The notes below the pieces were generated by a model. It was not told where the DNA came from, ran no database searches, and worked only from the letters and a program-made list of their open reading frames with translations. Position numbers and translations under genes: made by a program. A DNA stretch of 64,000 nt from Coriolopsis trogii (taxonomy: Eukaryota; Basidiomycota; Agaricomycetes; Polyporales; Polyporaceae): contig JAHYIO010000028.1 in NCBI GenBank assembly GCA_020543525.1, positions 434,001 to 498,000 on the forward strand, given 5' to 3'. Position 1 is the first letter of the stretch; the number at the start of each line of letters is the position of its first letter. Below are positions 1 through 11,691 of the stretch, piece after piece.

Positions 1-421
1 GCTTCGACGACTCACGACAGGAGCACACGTCCCCGTCGACGTCATCGTCGTCCCACGTCGTCGAAGGCAGCGTTTAGGTTCCATCCACTCGAGCCGGCCA
101 GATCCACAGAGGCGCAAGGGTCTCACCGACAACGACACAGAACCTCCGCGTTCAACCGTTCGCCGTTCGGCTCTGCTCGCCCAGATACACGGCTTGCATG
201 ACAGTCGAAGTCCTTGGCGATGCCCCAGCGTTCCGGTCTGGCATGTGACACCGGTTCCACAAGAGCGTCGGAGCATCCAGATCCGAGCCCCCACTCCCAT
301 TCATGGACTCGGAAGCGTCTGCGGACTCGAACACTGCCGCGGCCGTGTTGTCTCCGCGAGGGGCGAGGGTTCAGGCGGAGCCCAGCTCGAAAATACCGTC
401 GGGGTCTAGGTCTGCATCTGT
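1..421 (-). CDS. Possible 5' part of a gene running off the left edge (unresolved)
   Basis: On the minus strand a good 3' splice site (TCTCTAACAG) sits just before 421. It is followed by an acidic, protein-like reading (ADLDPDGIF..., later AAAVFESADASESMNGSGG). One TGA interrupts that frame near 375. A 45-nt intron starting GTATTT and ending GCGGAG would remove it. At the very edge a minus-strand GTGAGT donor follows an Asp-rich stretch (DDDDVDGD). I do not recognise the protein and cannot fix a start or frame. It may equally be untranslated leader. Confidence 0.2.
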
Positions 422-2280
422 TAGAGAGGAGGAGGAAGATGATCAGCACCCGTTCTTCGACAGCGACAGATAGACAACGACAGCGAAGCAAAACAGACAC
501 GAGAAGACTCGAAAAGCATAGAAAGAGAGAGATAACGGGAGGCACAGCGTCAGCCGGACAGATGGCGCTCCTGGTCCGAAGGCGTTTGGGAGGGCAGGCA
601 GGCATGGGCCCTCCCAAACGCCTCCAGAACCCGAGCCCACCATCCTGTTTTCCTGACGCGTACGCATACAGCCCGCATTCGCAAAGAGGACGTAAGGTGG
701 AGAAGATCCCCAAGCCCAGAGGTCACCGGCGCGTCCCTCGCCGGCTCGCCTTGTCGTGGTGGCCCTTTCGCCCCATCCGGATACAGGAGGAGAAAGGGAA
801 AAAGGGACCACCCCGCAAGCCGAGTCGACAGAGTTGGGCCCGCAACCGCATCCGCATCCGCGTCCACGTCCACGTCCAAGTGGTCCACCTGAGCTGCGAT
901 AGCGAGAGAACCGCCGCCGTCCACAGTCCCCATCGTATCGTCGGGAACAGAAACCCGGGGGAAGACGAACGCCCGACGTCTGCCGTCATCGTAGCTCGAG
1001 CATGGCATGGCAGGGGATAGGAAGGCGGCAGGCAGTGCAGTGCACCAGACCCGTCCACTTCACCGTCCACTCGTCGGATGTCGGATGGCGGTCGTCGGAT
1101 GCCCACTGGTGCACGAGGATCACGTCGCGACGCCGCGCCATCCTGGGCGCGGGTCGAAGCTGCGAACCGGTAGGAACCGATGGAAACCGATGAGAAAGAA
1201 GGGAGGGGGCAGGTGAGGAGAGAGAAGGTGATGTACAGTAACCGTCAACGCTATCCTATCGTCAGAAAACACGATCGAGAATCTGGGGGCCTAACGCCCG
1301 ACGCCCGACGCGCCGATGGGAAGAGGGTGATCGGTATGTGAGATATGCAATACGGAACATGGGAAACGAGCGTGGACCGCGGGTGTGGGTGTGGCAGTGA
1401 TTCTCTAAGCGATGCGCAACGAAAAGTCCGAGTCCAGAAAGGCCATGCAAGGAGAGTTGTCTGCTGTATCATGCCGTAATCTATCGTGTCAAGCAAGAAG
1501 GTTGTCGTACACCAACAGTACAATGAAGGGAAGAGAAGGGGATGGGGACAGCCAGACAGCCCGTTCGAGTGGAGTCCGGACACTTCGCCGTCAGACGTCC
1601 AAGCACCAGCAGCCAACACACGAGCTTGGGCTGTGTGTCCGGTAACGACCAAGCGCGCGCGAAGCAGGGCAAACTCGACGCTCGAGACAGCCTCCGGCCG
1701 ATCGGGCGTAAACCGACGCGTGTGATATTACAACGACAATCCGCAGTCCAACGGGTCCATCCGAAAGCGAATGGACGAGGCAAGAGGGAGGCGAGAAGAG
1801 GAGGTCGCGCGAACCCCCTGGCCGGACGACCGATAAGGTGCGAGCAAGACGTCAATCCAACTGCATCACGTCCCTGCACGCCGCTCGGAAACGATAGATG
1901 GCGGAGAAGGAGAGTCGACTTGGGTTCGAGTGGATGGGAAGATGGGGGATGAGCGTGCGGATCTGGGATGGCCCCTGGACGGTGACAGGCGGGATGGGGA
2001 TGATGCCTGATACCGAGGGAAGAGCTGGATGGCGTCTGCCACAAGCGTGAGGTGACGAGTGAATTTGAGTCTCGGGTCTCGGGACAGCCGTGGGTGCGGG
2101 TGTCATTCGGGTTTGACCGTGAGTGCGGGGGCGGGGGAGACGGAGGAGTGATAGACATGGGGTAGCCGGAAAGAGGCAAAATGCAAGCGAAAATCGAATA
2201 CAACAGATAGAGACCAGATCGCAAGAAAAAAGAGCACGAAAGCAAGAGAATAGATAGAACCCGGAGAAGGAACGAGATCG
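422..2280. other. Intergenic or leader DNA, no supported gene
   Basis: About 1.9 kb without a recognisable gene. The minus strand is rich in pyrimidine runs, as in a long 5' leader or promoter. The open frames here (for example minus 1481-2245) are Pro/Ser/Arg/Cys-rich and have no family features, so I read them as chance ORFs in GC-rich DNA. Confidence 0.4.
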
Positions 2281-2790
2281 TCAGAATTCAAGGAATGATA
2301 CATACTCAGAGTCCTCATCTACGGTGGGGAGCGTTTGCGCTGAGCGGTTTGCGCTACGTTGCGTAGCTCGCGTCTTGGCGGATCTGTATGACCACGGGTC
2401 GTTTGAGGGTAGCAGCAGGAACTTGGAGTTCCTATGTGGAGAACGGCGGGGAGACGATGGGGACGTTGATGGAGAAGAGGACGAAGTCGAGGTGATGGAT
2501 GTGGAAGAGGTTGCCGCCATTTCGCATTCATAGCACCCACAGGAACCCTCAGGAGTGGAGATGCGAATGGACATGGAAGACGGGTTCACGGCAGGAGGAG
2601 GGAGGGGAGAGATGGACGATACAGACGAATTAGAGGAATGAGTAGGCGAAGCAGGGACGAATTCAAGCGCAGAGGAAACAGGAGAATCGGGAATACTGAT
2701 GGTGACGCTGAGAGACGGGGAGGCCTGCCGGTTGGCGGTCGCAAAGAGCTTTGAATGGCGCCGTTTCGCTTTCGTTGAGGAGAAAAACAT
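2281..2790 (-). CDS. Serine-rich hypothetical protein
   Basis: This is an uninterrupted 169-codon frame with an ATG at 2790, just 42 bp downstream of the stop of the Par32-like gene on the same strand. The start is basic (MFFSSTKAKRRHSK). The rest is dominated by Ser, Pro and Thr with many S-P sites, a small Cys pair (CGCYEC) and an acidic end (TVDEDSE). The composition suggests a disordered, phosphorylatable protein; no domain is recognised. A GTATGT donor lies at about 2305, so the last few codons could be replaced by a further exon to the left. It could also be leader sequence of the gene at the left edge. Confidence 0.4.
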   Translation of the reverse strand: MFFSSTKAKRRHSKLFATANRQASPSLSVTISIPDSPVSSALEFVPASPTHSSNSSVSSISPLPPPAVNPSSMSIRISTPEGSCGCYECEMAATSSTSITSTSSSSPSTSPSSPRRSPHRNSKFLLLPSNDPWSYRSAKTRATQRSANRSAQTLPTVDEDSEYVSFLEF

Positions 2791-2832
2791 GCGCCTCCGT
2801 TGCGACGTCGAGCCAGCATGCCTCGCACCGAG

Positions 2833-3951
2833 TCATTCTTGAATATGGGCGGAGCCTTCGCCGTCCTCGATGACCGAGTTCATCCCGTGTAGCCCCTGGG
2901 AATCGCCATCGCGTGGGCTGTGGATGCCCATCTTGTTGAAGACGCGGGCGAGACTGCTAGAGCGATCCTTGGAGCCGCCACGAGACACACTTCGGCTGCG
3001 AGGCTCTCTCGAGCCGGATCGCGAGCGGACTATGTTACCGACGCCGCCGCGGCCCGTTGCCTCGTATTCGTTGGGGTGGGGCGAAGAGGGCTCGAGTGCA
3101 GGACTGGGCAGATTGGTGAGGTTCGCGCGGCCTCCACGGCCAGTCGAGTGACTGCGGATTGCGAGATGAGGCCAAGACAGCGAGTGTGCGAGTGGAGGGT
3201 ACGTACATTCCGCCGTCGCGCATGTAGCGCAGGCGCTCCTCTTCCTCGAGGCGGGCAAGGAGGTCCTGATCGACATTCTCGCCTGGCTTGAGGTTGCCGG
3301 CGCCGCCTCGGCCTGTGGAGCGGACCTCTGGCGCACGAGAGCGGGAGCGCGACTTGGAAGGAGACTTGATGTTACCAAGACCGCCGCGTCCAGAGGAGTG
3401 CTAGAGGAGAAGATCAGTAAAGTGTAGATGAGAGCGGGGTTGAGAGACATACAATGCGTGCCGCAGCCTCCTGGCTCTCTTTGACGACGTTACGCTCGTA
3501 TTCTGCGACGCTGGCTGCATGGTCGGAGACGATGGATGCGGTCTGCGAGAGGTTCTCGGGGACGATTGAAGCGGAACGGGCTTGGGAGCCGGAGCGGATA
3601 TTGCCCATTCCACCACGGCCTGTGGTCGTGGCCTGTGAGCGCGAAGGAGGTCAGAGGGATTGCAGGAGGCGCAAAAGCGAGCAGACGCACGCGGTCAGGA
3701 TCGACGCGGGCCTCGCGACCGCGGACGGGAGAGAGAGGCTCGCTGACTCTGGGGCTAGCAGGGCTGGTGCCATCGACGGAGGGTCTGCGGATGTTGCCCA
3801 TGCCGCCGCGCCCGGACGACTGGGGGAGCGGTGGTGAGCGCGCGGGGGTGGAGCGAGAGGGCTGGAGAACACGTACGAAGACCTCTCTGCCGCGCGAGAC
3901 TGAGCGACGGTCGACGGAGGAGGTTGGTGAGGAGTGGACCGAGTCTGACAT
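2833..3951 (-). CDS. Par32/Amu1-like protein (DUF3602) with GRGGxGN repeats
   Basis: Spliced product of roughly 285 residues. It has at least six copies of a glycine motif: GRGGMGNI twice, GRGGLGNI, GRGGAGNL, GRGGRANL and GRGGVGNI, usually preceded by S or T. This is the signature of the fungal DUF3602 family. In yeast the member Par32/Amu1 is phosphorylated under TORC1-Npr1 control and inhibits Mep ammonium transporters, which is known for that family and only inferred here. The start MSDSVHSS at 3951 follows a CT-rich leader. Introns are clear: 3876-3820 (GTACGT...CCCCCAG), then GTGCGT..., GTATGT... and GTACGT.... Ser/Arg-rich linkers fit regulation by phosphorylation. The product ends HIQE. 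Confidence 0.85.
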
Positions 3952-4303
3952 GGGGGTAGAGTGAGATGGTGGGAGGAGGGAGAGAGAGAGAGCGCGCGGG
4001 CAGAGGGAGAAGAAGGAGGAAAATGACGGGTGAAATGAAAGTGTGGCGCAGATAGTCTGACTCTGACCAGGTACGCTCTCCAATAGGCAGGACCGGTGTG
4101 CTGTGCCAGAGACTTTGCCCACTCGGCGCGCCTCTCAGTCCTCGCACCCGGCTCGCACTCGCACGGGCCGCGACGACGAGAGGCACAGTGGCAGAGATAA
4201 GGAGAGAGTTAACAGGAGTTAACCGAAATTGACCACGAATCGTCCTCTTATCGCCTTATCTCCAAGCCCCCAGGGCCTCCCCCGCGACAACGAGGCTACT
4301 CAC

Positions 4304-4496
4304 CTTCTCTCCTTCCGACCACCACCTCCCCACCTCTCCCTTTCCTCAGCGACTGGATGTCCACCGACTCCCGCAGCGTCTTGTACCCATCGTCCTCCTC
4401 GTCGTGCGCGTTCAGTATCTTACCTATTCTGGCACCAAGCGCCCCCGTCCACGACGGCCTCCGCACCGGCACCCCGCCAGACTCTCTGCTATCCAT
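4304..4496 (-). CDS. Possible orphan exon (unresolved)
   Basis: The minus strand has a protein-like reading starting MDSRESGG, continuing ...ARIGKILNAHDEEDDGYKTL and ending at a strong donor (GAAG|GTGAGT). No convincing acceptor or continuation was found before the Par32-like gene's ATG at 3951. It could be an upstream exon of that gene, a small separate gene or chance. Confidence 0.25.
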
Positions 4497-4526
4497 TCGT
4501 TTCAGTATCGTCAACAGTTTGGCCAA

Positions 4527-5174
4527 CCTTTACGCTGGCTCCCGGCGGTGGGAGGGACGTCCAGCGGGCAGTGTGGGGGCTGAGAGGGTGTATGTGAGTC
4601 GTGCTCTTGTCCGCGCTGCCGTGTACTAGTACCTTCGCCTACCCCCCAGTCTGCCGCCGTCCGGCTCTTGCGCTCGATTGCGACGTGCCTGCGTCATGGG
4701 ACGTGTCTCCGTCTTACGCTCACCCTTTAACCTTTCTCCGCTTCCTTGGCTCCCCCAATCATCACGTCTTCGCGCCTTCTCATGACCGTAGACGGCCATC
4801 GGATCCTCTTCCGTCCACCACGTGCAGGCACGTTCCACCCCCCAACAGTACCGTCCCGTCCGCCTTCGACTGCACACGTTGGACGGATGGCAATTTTAGG
4901 CGACAGGGACCGCGCGTGAATGCGCTCCTCGCCTACAAAAGTAGCAGAGCAGATCCCCAACGTGCATGCTCCGGAGCTTTACCCAAGTATGAATTGCCAC
5001 CCTCTCCAGACGTTTCTCGACATGCTAGTCTCCTACACTCTGCCCGTTCCCTAACCGCCAGCTGCTCCCTTTGCGGTGAGTAACTCTTCGACAGACCCGG
5101 ATATATTCCTGCAGCATTATTGCGCCACCCATCTTACTGGTTGCGCCTTGTCATGTCAGTACGAACTATTCGTG
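4527..5174. other. Intergenic, no supported gene
   Basis: No gene is supported here. The plus-strand frame at 4601-5083 is Pro/Ser/Cys-rich and featureless. Confidence 0.4.
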
Positions 5175-5726
5175 CTACAATACATCTATTCTCCACATCA
5201 CTATACCTTCGCACGGGACGTCGACCACACGTCCCTTCCCCTCTATGAGCACCTCCACCCGCAACATTGCGGCTGCTTCTTCCCGGGACTCTCGCATACA
5301 TCCAAAATCGTATGGCGTATCCCGCAATATGGTAGCTACCAAGCTATTGCAATCCAACATATTCAGACTCAGTCCGCGCGTGACCCCGGGTTCCCCCTTC
5401 TCCAGTCCCCAGATCTCCGAGGAAGCCCAGTCCAGTACCACGTACAGATCATGTATGGCGTGCGTAGCAAGAACAGCTCGACGCTCGGAATAGCGAGCGG
5501 TACTAAGAATACTTGCAGCGCTCCCAGCGACGCTAAACCCGTGTCCCCGTGCGTACATGACGGTACGTCCGCCCAACTCCACGAATATCGCAGATCGAGT
5601 CTTCGTCCATGCCGGCGCGAAGGCCAGACATCTCCCCGTCGGAAAACACCAGTCTAAACACCCCCGGCTGGACAACGTCTGCGAGTTCCGAGTTCGAACG
5701 TACACGCAGCGGGATACCGCGCGCAA
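5175..5726 (-). CDS. Hypothetical coding-like frame downstream of the first DUF6533 gene
   Basis: This minus-strand frame of 183 codons has balanced, protein-like composition (SAIFVELGG, DLYVVLDWASSE, CNSLVATILRD). It has no ATG at its upstream end, since the frame opens at a TTG. If real it is therefore a 3' exon or starts internally at a Met such as VMYARG. An alternative ATG in another frame begins MSGLRPGMDED. I recognise no family. It lies just 8 bp from the stop of the DUF6533 gene and could be that gene's 3' untranslated region. Confidence 0.28.
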   Translation of the reverse strand: MRAVSRCVYVRTRNSQTLSSRGCLDWCFPTGRCLAFAPAWTKTRSAIFVELGGRTVMYARGHGFSVAGSAASILSTARYSERRAVLATHAIHDLYVVLDWASSEIWGLEKGEPGVTRGLSLNMLDCNSLVATILRDTPYDFGCMRESREEAAAMLRVEVLIEGKGRVVDVPCEGIVMWRIDVL

Positions 5727-5733
5727 TCCACGC

Positions 5734-7884
5734 TCACGCCCAAGGACCGTGCACGTGAGCCGCTCCTGCCTCCTGCTTCACCTCCCCCTCCTCCCCTCGT
5801 CCGTCAACTCCCGCATCATCGTCCTCCTCGTCCTCGTCCCCGTCTTCGTCCCCATCCTCGAACAGGCTCCCGGAGTGACCGCGGGCGCGGGCGGGATCCG
5901 GAGCGGCCGAGCCTGCGCCAAAGACGAGGGTCGAGTGGGGCTTTGCCGTGATCGTCGCGAGCGCGCCGTCCGGGTTCAGGCTCGCCCTCCCGGCCTTGCG
6001 CAGGTTGAGGAGGACGCGGGTGCAGAGCGCGCTGTGGATCACGCGCAGCGGCCTGGCAGGCAGGCACGCACGACGGATCGAGGGAGCAGCGGTCAGTATG
6101 TGTCGAGTCCGGGGGTCCCGAACGGCGGTGGGCGTGTACGTTGTGATGGATGCGACACGGACGGGTCGGGCGCACGGACTCACATTTGCATGGATGGGGA
6201 GAGTTCGTGCTGTGTGCAACACACACGGGCACATCGGTGAGCGTCCACGTGGGGCCGACGTTCAGTTGGGAAGTGCGCAGGGACAGACGATGGGCTCGGT
6301 ACGTACTGGTGCGAAGAGCATGACGAAGACGTTGATGATGGATACGACTGCGAGAAGGGCCGCTTCGGGTCAACGCTGTCCTGTCGAGCATCACGAGAAG
6401 CACTGACGGAGGACGATGGAGTAGAAGAACAGCCCTGAATTGTGGGATGAGAACCCAGGCCAGCGAGCTCGAAAACGAACTTCGCACCGTCGTGGTACAC
6501 GGTCGAAAATAACACGCTCTGAGAGGCTGCGAGGTGAGGCACGGGAGGCATCAGCACATCCTTGTTATTGAAAGGACACAAGGTAGGAAGACATACTGAT
6601 AGGCTCCAGGTACCGCTTCAACAACGTCAGTCCGACGATGCCTGTATAGATCCCTAATGTGAGGAGACACACAACTTGTATATTGAGTGGAGAGGAATCA
6701 CTGACCGGACTCGGCTAGGATCATGCACAGATACGCTGGCCACAGGTCTTGATCCTGTGTGCTCGGAACGCACCCGATGAGGCGTACAACATCGTTGGAT
6801 GCGTCTGTTCCTGAACGTCAGCTAACGAGAGGAACATATCCAGGCGACAGTCGCTTTGTACCCACAGACAGTCGATCGAAGCGTCGTGTAGACAACGTAC
6901 AACGTGAACAGCTGGATGAGAGAGATCAACAGCATCGTGGCGCAGCAGAAAGCAATAACGCACGATCATCTCGAACGCTGCGCCGAGTAGCAGGGCGAGG
7001 ACATACTTGTTGCGCGACCAAAGCGCCACCGTGCGGATGAGCAATATAACTGGGCAAGGGGCGATACGACCTGAAGCGTCAAGTGACAGGGCAGGACATT
7101 ATTGCATTCAGCACGCACATTCCGAGAACAGTACCCCGCCCAGATAGCAGTCTGTCAAGGGGTACAAGGTCGATCAAAACCCAATCGCACTTCGTGAGCA
7201 CAGCCCACTCACATGCCAATACTTCATACTGAACGACACATGCCTTCGACGCACGTCGCATGAGTTGTGAATCGAGCGGGTACGTCAGATAATATGACAA
7301 ATCTCACTCTAGAAGCATACGTCGCGATGTCCACTGCAGGTTGCGACGAGTGCAGTCAACGTCACAGTGGCAATGACAGGCTGGAGGTTCGCCACTCACG
7401 CGTGATGCTTAGCATGGAGTCTACGAGGACCGAGTATTTGTTCACAAAGAACACAACTTTCATGGGCCTCAGCTTCGCTGGCCACATCAGTTCGACCTAC
7501 GCGGCGGGAGTCGTCCGAGTCAATTATAATCCTGGACACGGAACGGAGATGCCCACCTCTTCTGGGAGCGTTGAGGTCATCTCCAGCAACTGTTGGGCGG
7601 GGGTCTAGATCAGATATCCTTCGCAATATAAAGCGAAAGATCTGACCGCGAACGTAATCGATGCGACTAGTGGGCAAGGACCGTTGAGTCGACTGCTGGA
7701 CGAGTTGACGCAGATCATAGTACTCACCTTTCGTAAGCTACATCCCCGAGTACCATCAGCCAACGCGTCCAGTAGTTTCTATCAGGGGGCGGAAGAGAGA
7801 ACTGACTTTGGTGCAATGTAATAGGAAGAGGCTGTCGACGGGCATCCCAATGAGCCGCTCAAAAGCAGCCCGGTTGCTCTCCAT
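5734..7884 (-). CDS. DUF6533 multi-pass membrane protein, copy A
   Basis: Spliced by comparison with its tandem copy, this gene gives about 355 residues from about 17 exons. It starts MESNRAAFERLIGMP at 7884. The DUF6533 core reads LEMTSTLPEEVELMWPAK, followed by VVFFVNKYSVLVD, LLIRTVALWSRNKYV, VLFSTVYHDG and the typical end RVIHSALCTRVLLNLRKAG. Several hydrophobic segments predict an integral membrane protein. The tail is very acidic (DGDEDGDEDEEDDD). Exons of only 10 nt (7728-7737) and 20 nt (7647-7666) sit between exon 1 and the core and are needed to keep frame. The family is abundant in Agaricomycetes and has no known function. Confidence 0.85.
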
Positions 7885-8611
7885 TCTGAATCCTGAATCT
7901 TCCACAACTAAAGGAGTGACTGCGCAGTTGGCGAGGAGAGAGAGAAAAAGCTGAGACCGGCGGGTATACTTGAGTCTTGGAAAGGGGATAGGTGAGGGCT
8001 GCCCCAGGCTAGCACTTTATGAACGACGGGGCTCAGTAGCCAAGTCGAGAACAACACCCTCATGGCTGAGACATCCCACATGCATGGTCAATTTTTCATT
8101 GCAAGGGCCATCGGTAGAGGGGAAGACGGGAAGAGAGAAGACGATGGGGCAAGGTCGTACCATGGCCAGCGCCGCGGCTATGCACCTTGGCAGGAAGCTT
8201 TGAATCGTCACAGCGAAGGTCTGGGAGAAGTAAGCCAGCAGTCTTACTCGACCGCACCAAGCATTCATCGTCGGACTGTTTCCAAGAATAAGCAAATCGA
8301 GTACATTCGCAAATCCTCGCTACGCACCTGGTTCACCACAGCTCAGGACGCCAACCGCCGTTAGTGCCAACAGAGTGCCAATGAGATCAGGCGGTGACCT
8401 GGCATGTCTGGTTTCGTCACATCGCCAATGGCCATTCCCTGATTTTGATATCACGCATTACGCGAGTCTGTTCTGCTGTGCGTGAGGCAGAATCCGAGGT
8501 GTGTTCATTCGTCTGCAACACGGATGGAGACAAATTCTAATCAAGAAAGGCGCCCACAACTACAGATTAGTTTGACGCTCAAGGACCTCCTCCCCATCCT
8601 CCCATAGTCCA
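7885..8611. other. Spacer between the tandem DUF6533 genes, promoter of copy A
   Basis: No gene is seen. About 400 bp upstream of copy A resemble the DNA upstream of copy B. For example, AGTAGCCAAGTC near 8035 matches GGTAGCCAAGTC near 10771, and both are followed by ACATGCATGG and TTCATTGCAA/TCCATTGCAA. The duplication therefore included the promoter. Confidence 0.55.
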
Positions 8612-10650
8612 TCAGCCATCAGCCTCCATATCCTCGTCCTCTTCCTCATCTTCATTCATAGAGAGTCTCCTGGAATCACCGCTAGCGGGAGCGCCCGAAC
8701 CGGCGTCGAAGACGAGAGTCGAGTGGGGCTTGACGGTCGTCGTCGGGATTGTCGCGAGCTCCGGGTTCAGGCTGGCTCTCCCGGCCTTGCGCAGGTTGAG
8801 GAGGACGCGCGTGCAGAGCGCGCTGTGTATCACGCGTAGCGGCCTGGCAGGACGGACAACAAAGCGAGCGGTCAGTATGTGTCCGAGAGTCCGGGGATGG
8901 TGGGTAAATACGTGACGATAGACGCGACCGGCCTGCAAGGACCAATCGGACTCACATCTGCATGGACGAGGAGAGCTCACGCTACGTGCGCCAGAGCGGG
9001 ATGGTCCGTGACCAGAGCGTGTGATCGGGTGAGTGATCCGGGTCCGGATATGGCGAGGCACCGTGAACTGGCACTTACAGGGGCGAGGAGCATGACGAGG
9101 ACGTTAATGATGGACATGACTGCGACGATGTAGTCACTTGGCTGTCACGCAAAGCTCCGTATCTGAGTCGTACGTACATAGTACGATAGCGAAGAAGAAT
9201 AGTCCTAGGTTTAGACGTGAGCATTCGTGGAGGTTGAGGGCAGTACTCTTTTCAATAAAGCTCGCACCGTCGTGGTACATGATGGCGAACAATGCGCTGC
9301 TTGAGGCTGCAAGACGACGGAGCGCGTCAGCATATTACATATGCACAAGCTGAAAGAGCGCACTGATCGGCTCCAGATACTGCTTTAAGATTGTGAGTCC
9401 GACAATGCCTACACGCAGACTACCACAGTCAGATTTGGACATAGGTTGTGAGTAGTAACAGCTTGAAACGAACACTGACCGGACTCGGCCAGGATCATGC
9501 ACAGATACGCTGGCCACATGTCCTGATCCTGCGTACTCGGAATGCATCCGATGATGCGCACAACTTTACTAGACGCGTCTACCATGGAACGTTAGCATCC
9601 GAGGGACTCAATGTGAGATAGACCGTCGGGTCCCCACATATGGTCGATTGAAGCGTCGTGTAGACAACGTACACCGTGAACGGCTGAATCCAAGTGGTCA
9701 CTAGTGTCCCAAACATGCCAGGAAGTGTCCCCGTACTTACGACCATCTCGGAGGCAGCCCCAAGAAGCAGGGCGAGGACGTACTTGTTGCGTGACCAGAG
9801 CGCCACCGTGCGGATGAGCAATATTACTGGGCGAGAAGATGTCTATCGTTCAGCTTGAGGTGCCCGCAGAGTCGTCGAAGGACCGATGATGTACCTTCCG
9901 AGAATAGCACCCCACCGATATAGCAATCTGTTGTTCGCAATGTCCAAAATCACCACGCGGGCACCGGCTATGTATCAAAGAAAGAGCTTACACGCCACAA
10001 GTTCATACTGCACAGCGCATGCCTTTAGCAACGCAACGCGAAGCATTCAGGAGTCGGAAGTGAGCGATTCGTCTGAAATGAGGCTTACCTTGGGTTCGTA
10101 AGTGGTAATGTCCACTTTCAGTATGGTAAACACTGTGCGTCGACACATGCCCTAAAACAGACTGCTCACGCTTGACGGCTAGGATAGTATCGACGAGGAC
10201 CGAATACTTGTTGGCGAAGAACACGAGCTTCATCGGGCTCAGTTTCGACGGCCATATCAATTCGACCTGCGCGACGGGAACCGTTATTGACGAAGCTTGA
10301 ACTCGGGACGGAGATGCCTACCTCTTCTGGGAGCGTTGAGATTACTTCCAGCAACTGTATAGAGGACCGTGTTTTCCCATCAGTGGTTGTTTGTAGTCCG
10401 GAGCAGAAGATCTTACCGCGGATGTGATTGACACGACTATTGATGAAGGACCGTTAGGACCGGAAGACATCGACGCAGGTCATGTTACTAACCTCTTGTA
10501 AGCTGCGTCCCGGGGTAATACTATCAGCCGACGCTTTCATCACTTCTATCACCACGGCGGAAGAGACCTGACTTTGGCGCAATACAGCAGGAAGAGGCTG
10601 TCGAGGGGCATCCCAATGAATTGCTCGATGGCAGCCCTATTGCTGTCCAT
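8612..10650 (-). CDS. DUF6533 multi-pass membrane protein, copy B
   Basis: Tandem paralogue of the gene at 5734-7884 with the same exon plan. It starts MDSNRAAIEQFIGMP at 10650. The micro-exons of 10 nt (10493-10502) and 20 nt (10417-10436) are at the same places. The core reads EVISTLPEEVELIWPSK, then LVFFANKYSVLVD, LLIRTVALWSRNKYV and IMYHDG. A small 26-nt exon (coding RELSSSMQ) joins RVIHSALCTRVLLNLRKAG. The C-terminus is again acidic but shorter (NEDEEEDEDMEADG). An integral membrane location is predicted; the function is unknown. Both copies keep open frames through all exons, which argues that both are functional. Confidence 0.85.
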
Positions 10651-11691
10651 TCTTTCACGGAAAAGACTGATTGCGTAGTTGGCGAAAAGAGAGGGATCCC
10701 GACCGGGGCAATACTTGATAGCGAACTGATCAGGGCTGGCGACGCTGGCAATTTATGAGCGACGACATTCGGTAGCCAAGTCAGGGACAAAGTTTTCTGC
10801 TGGAGACAACCGACATGCATGGCCCATTTTCCATTGCAAAGTCCATCCGCAAAAGCAAAGGTGGAAAAGAGAAGACGGTGGGGCAAGGGACCGGCGCCGC
10901 GGTTTTGTATGACTGGAAGCTCTGAATCGTAAAATCGCAGACCTTTGTAGTCAGCGAACGGTCCGACTGAATCGCGCCAGGCATTAATCTCTCGACTGTC
11001 TCCAAGAGATCCGAGAGGAAAATCGCAGTAGCTCCTCGCTACGCATCTAGTTTGCAGGAAGATTGTCAGCGGCCAACGAGAGAAAACGATGAGCTGGCAC
11101 GGTTGGAACGCATGAATTGTGCGAGTGCCTGACTATATGCATGATGCTGGTGCTTTGAGGCCGTGCTTGAGGCAGAAATCGAGGTGTTTCCATTCAAGGC
11201 GTCCAGTCTGCAACAAGGTTCGAGAGAAGTCAGGGTAAACGTTGAGCCAAGGTGACCTCATATCTTCAGTTCGCCGCTCGCGGTCTTCAGTCGGAACCCC
11301 AGGATCGATACTTCGTGTCCCGAGGTCTTGAGTGCTCGTCGGTCCACTTTGATAGCTTCGTTATTGTCGCGACTCCGGAAGTTATGATTGGACACAGTAC
11401 TTGGTCTAGACGCACTTCAAGTCACAATCGCCACTGCTTGTGCGTCCCTCGGTCAGTTGATGCTGCCGGAAATGTTGACTCCACGCACCTTATCACCGAA
11501 AGTGACCCCGCTGACCCCGCCGGCATGGACGTGCAGACAGAAGTTGGCAGTCGCATGCCACACACATGCGTTGAATTTACATAATAGTCAAGGTCATTAT
11601 GCTCGTCCTGGACTGTGGAACGGAAATAAGGTGGTGTTATCTCATTCAAGAGGTCTACGCCTGGGATAGAGGCGATCGCAACTGTGAGTTC
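10651..11691. other. Intergenic, promoter of DUF6533 copy B
   Basis: The first 400 bp resemble the promoter of copy A. The rest, to the end of the reductase gene, shows no supported gene. Confidence 0.45.

Noticed and set aside
1481..2245. 254-codon minus-strand frame
   Set aside because: Cys/Pro/Ser/Arg-rich without any domain and lying in a pyrimidine-rich tract; most likely chance.
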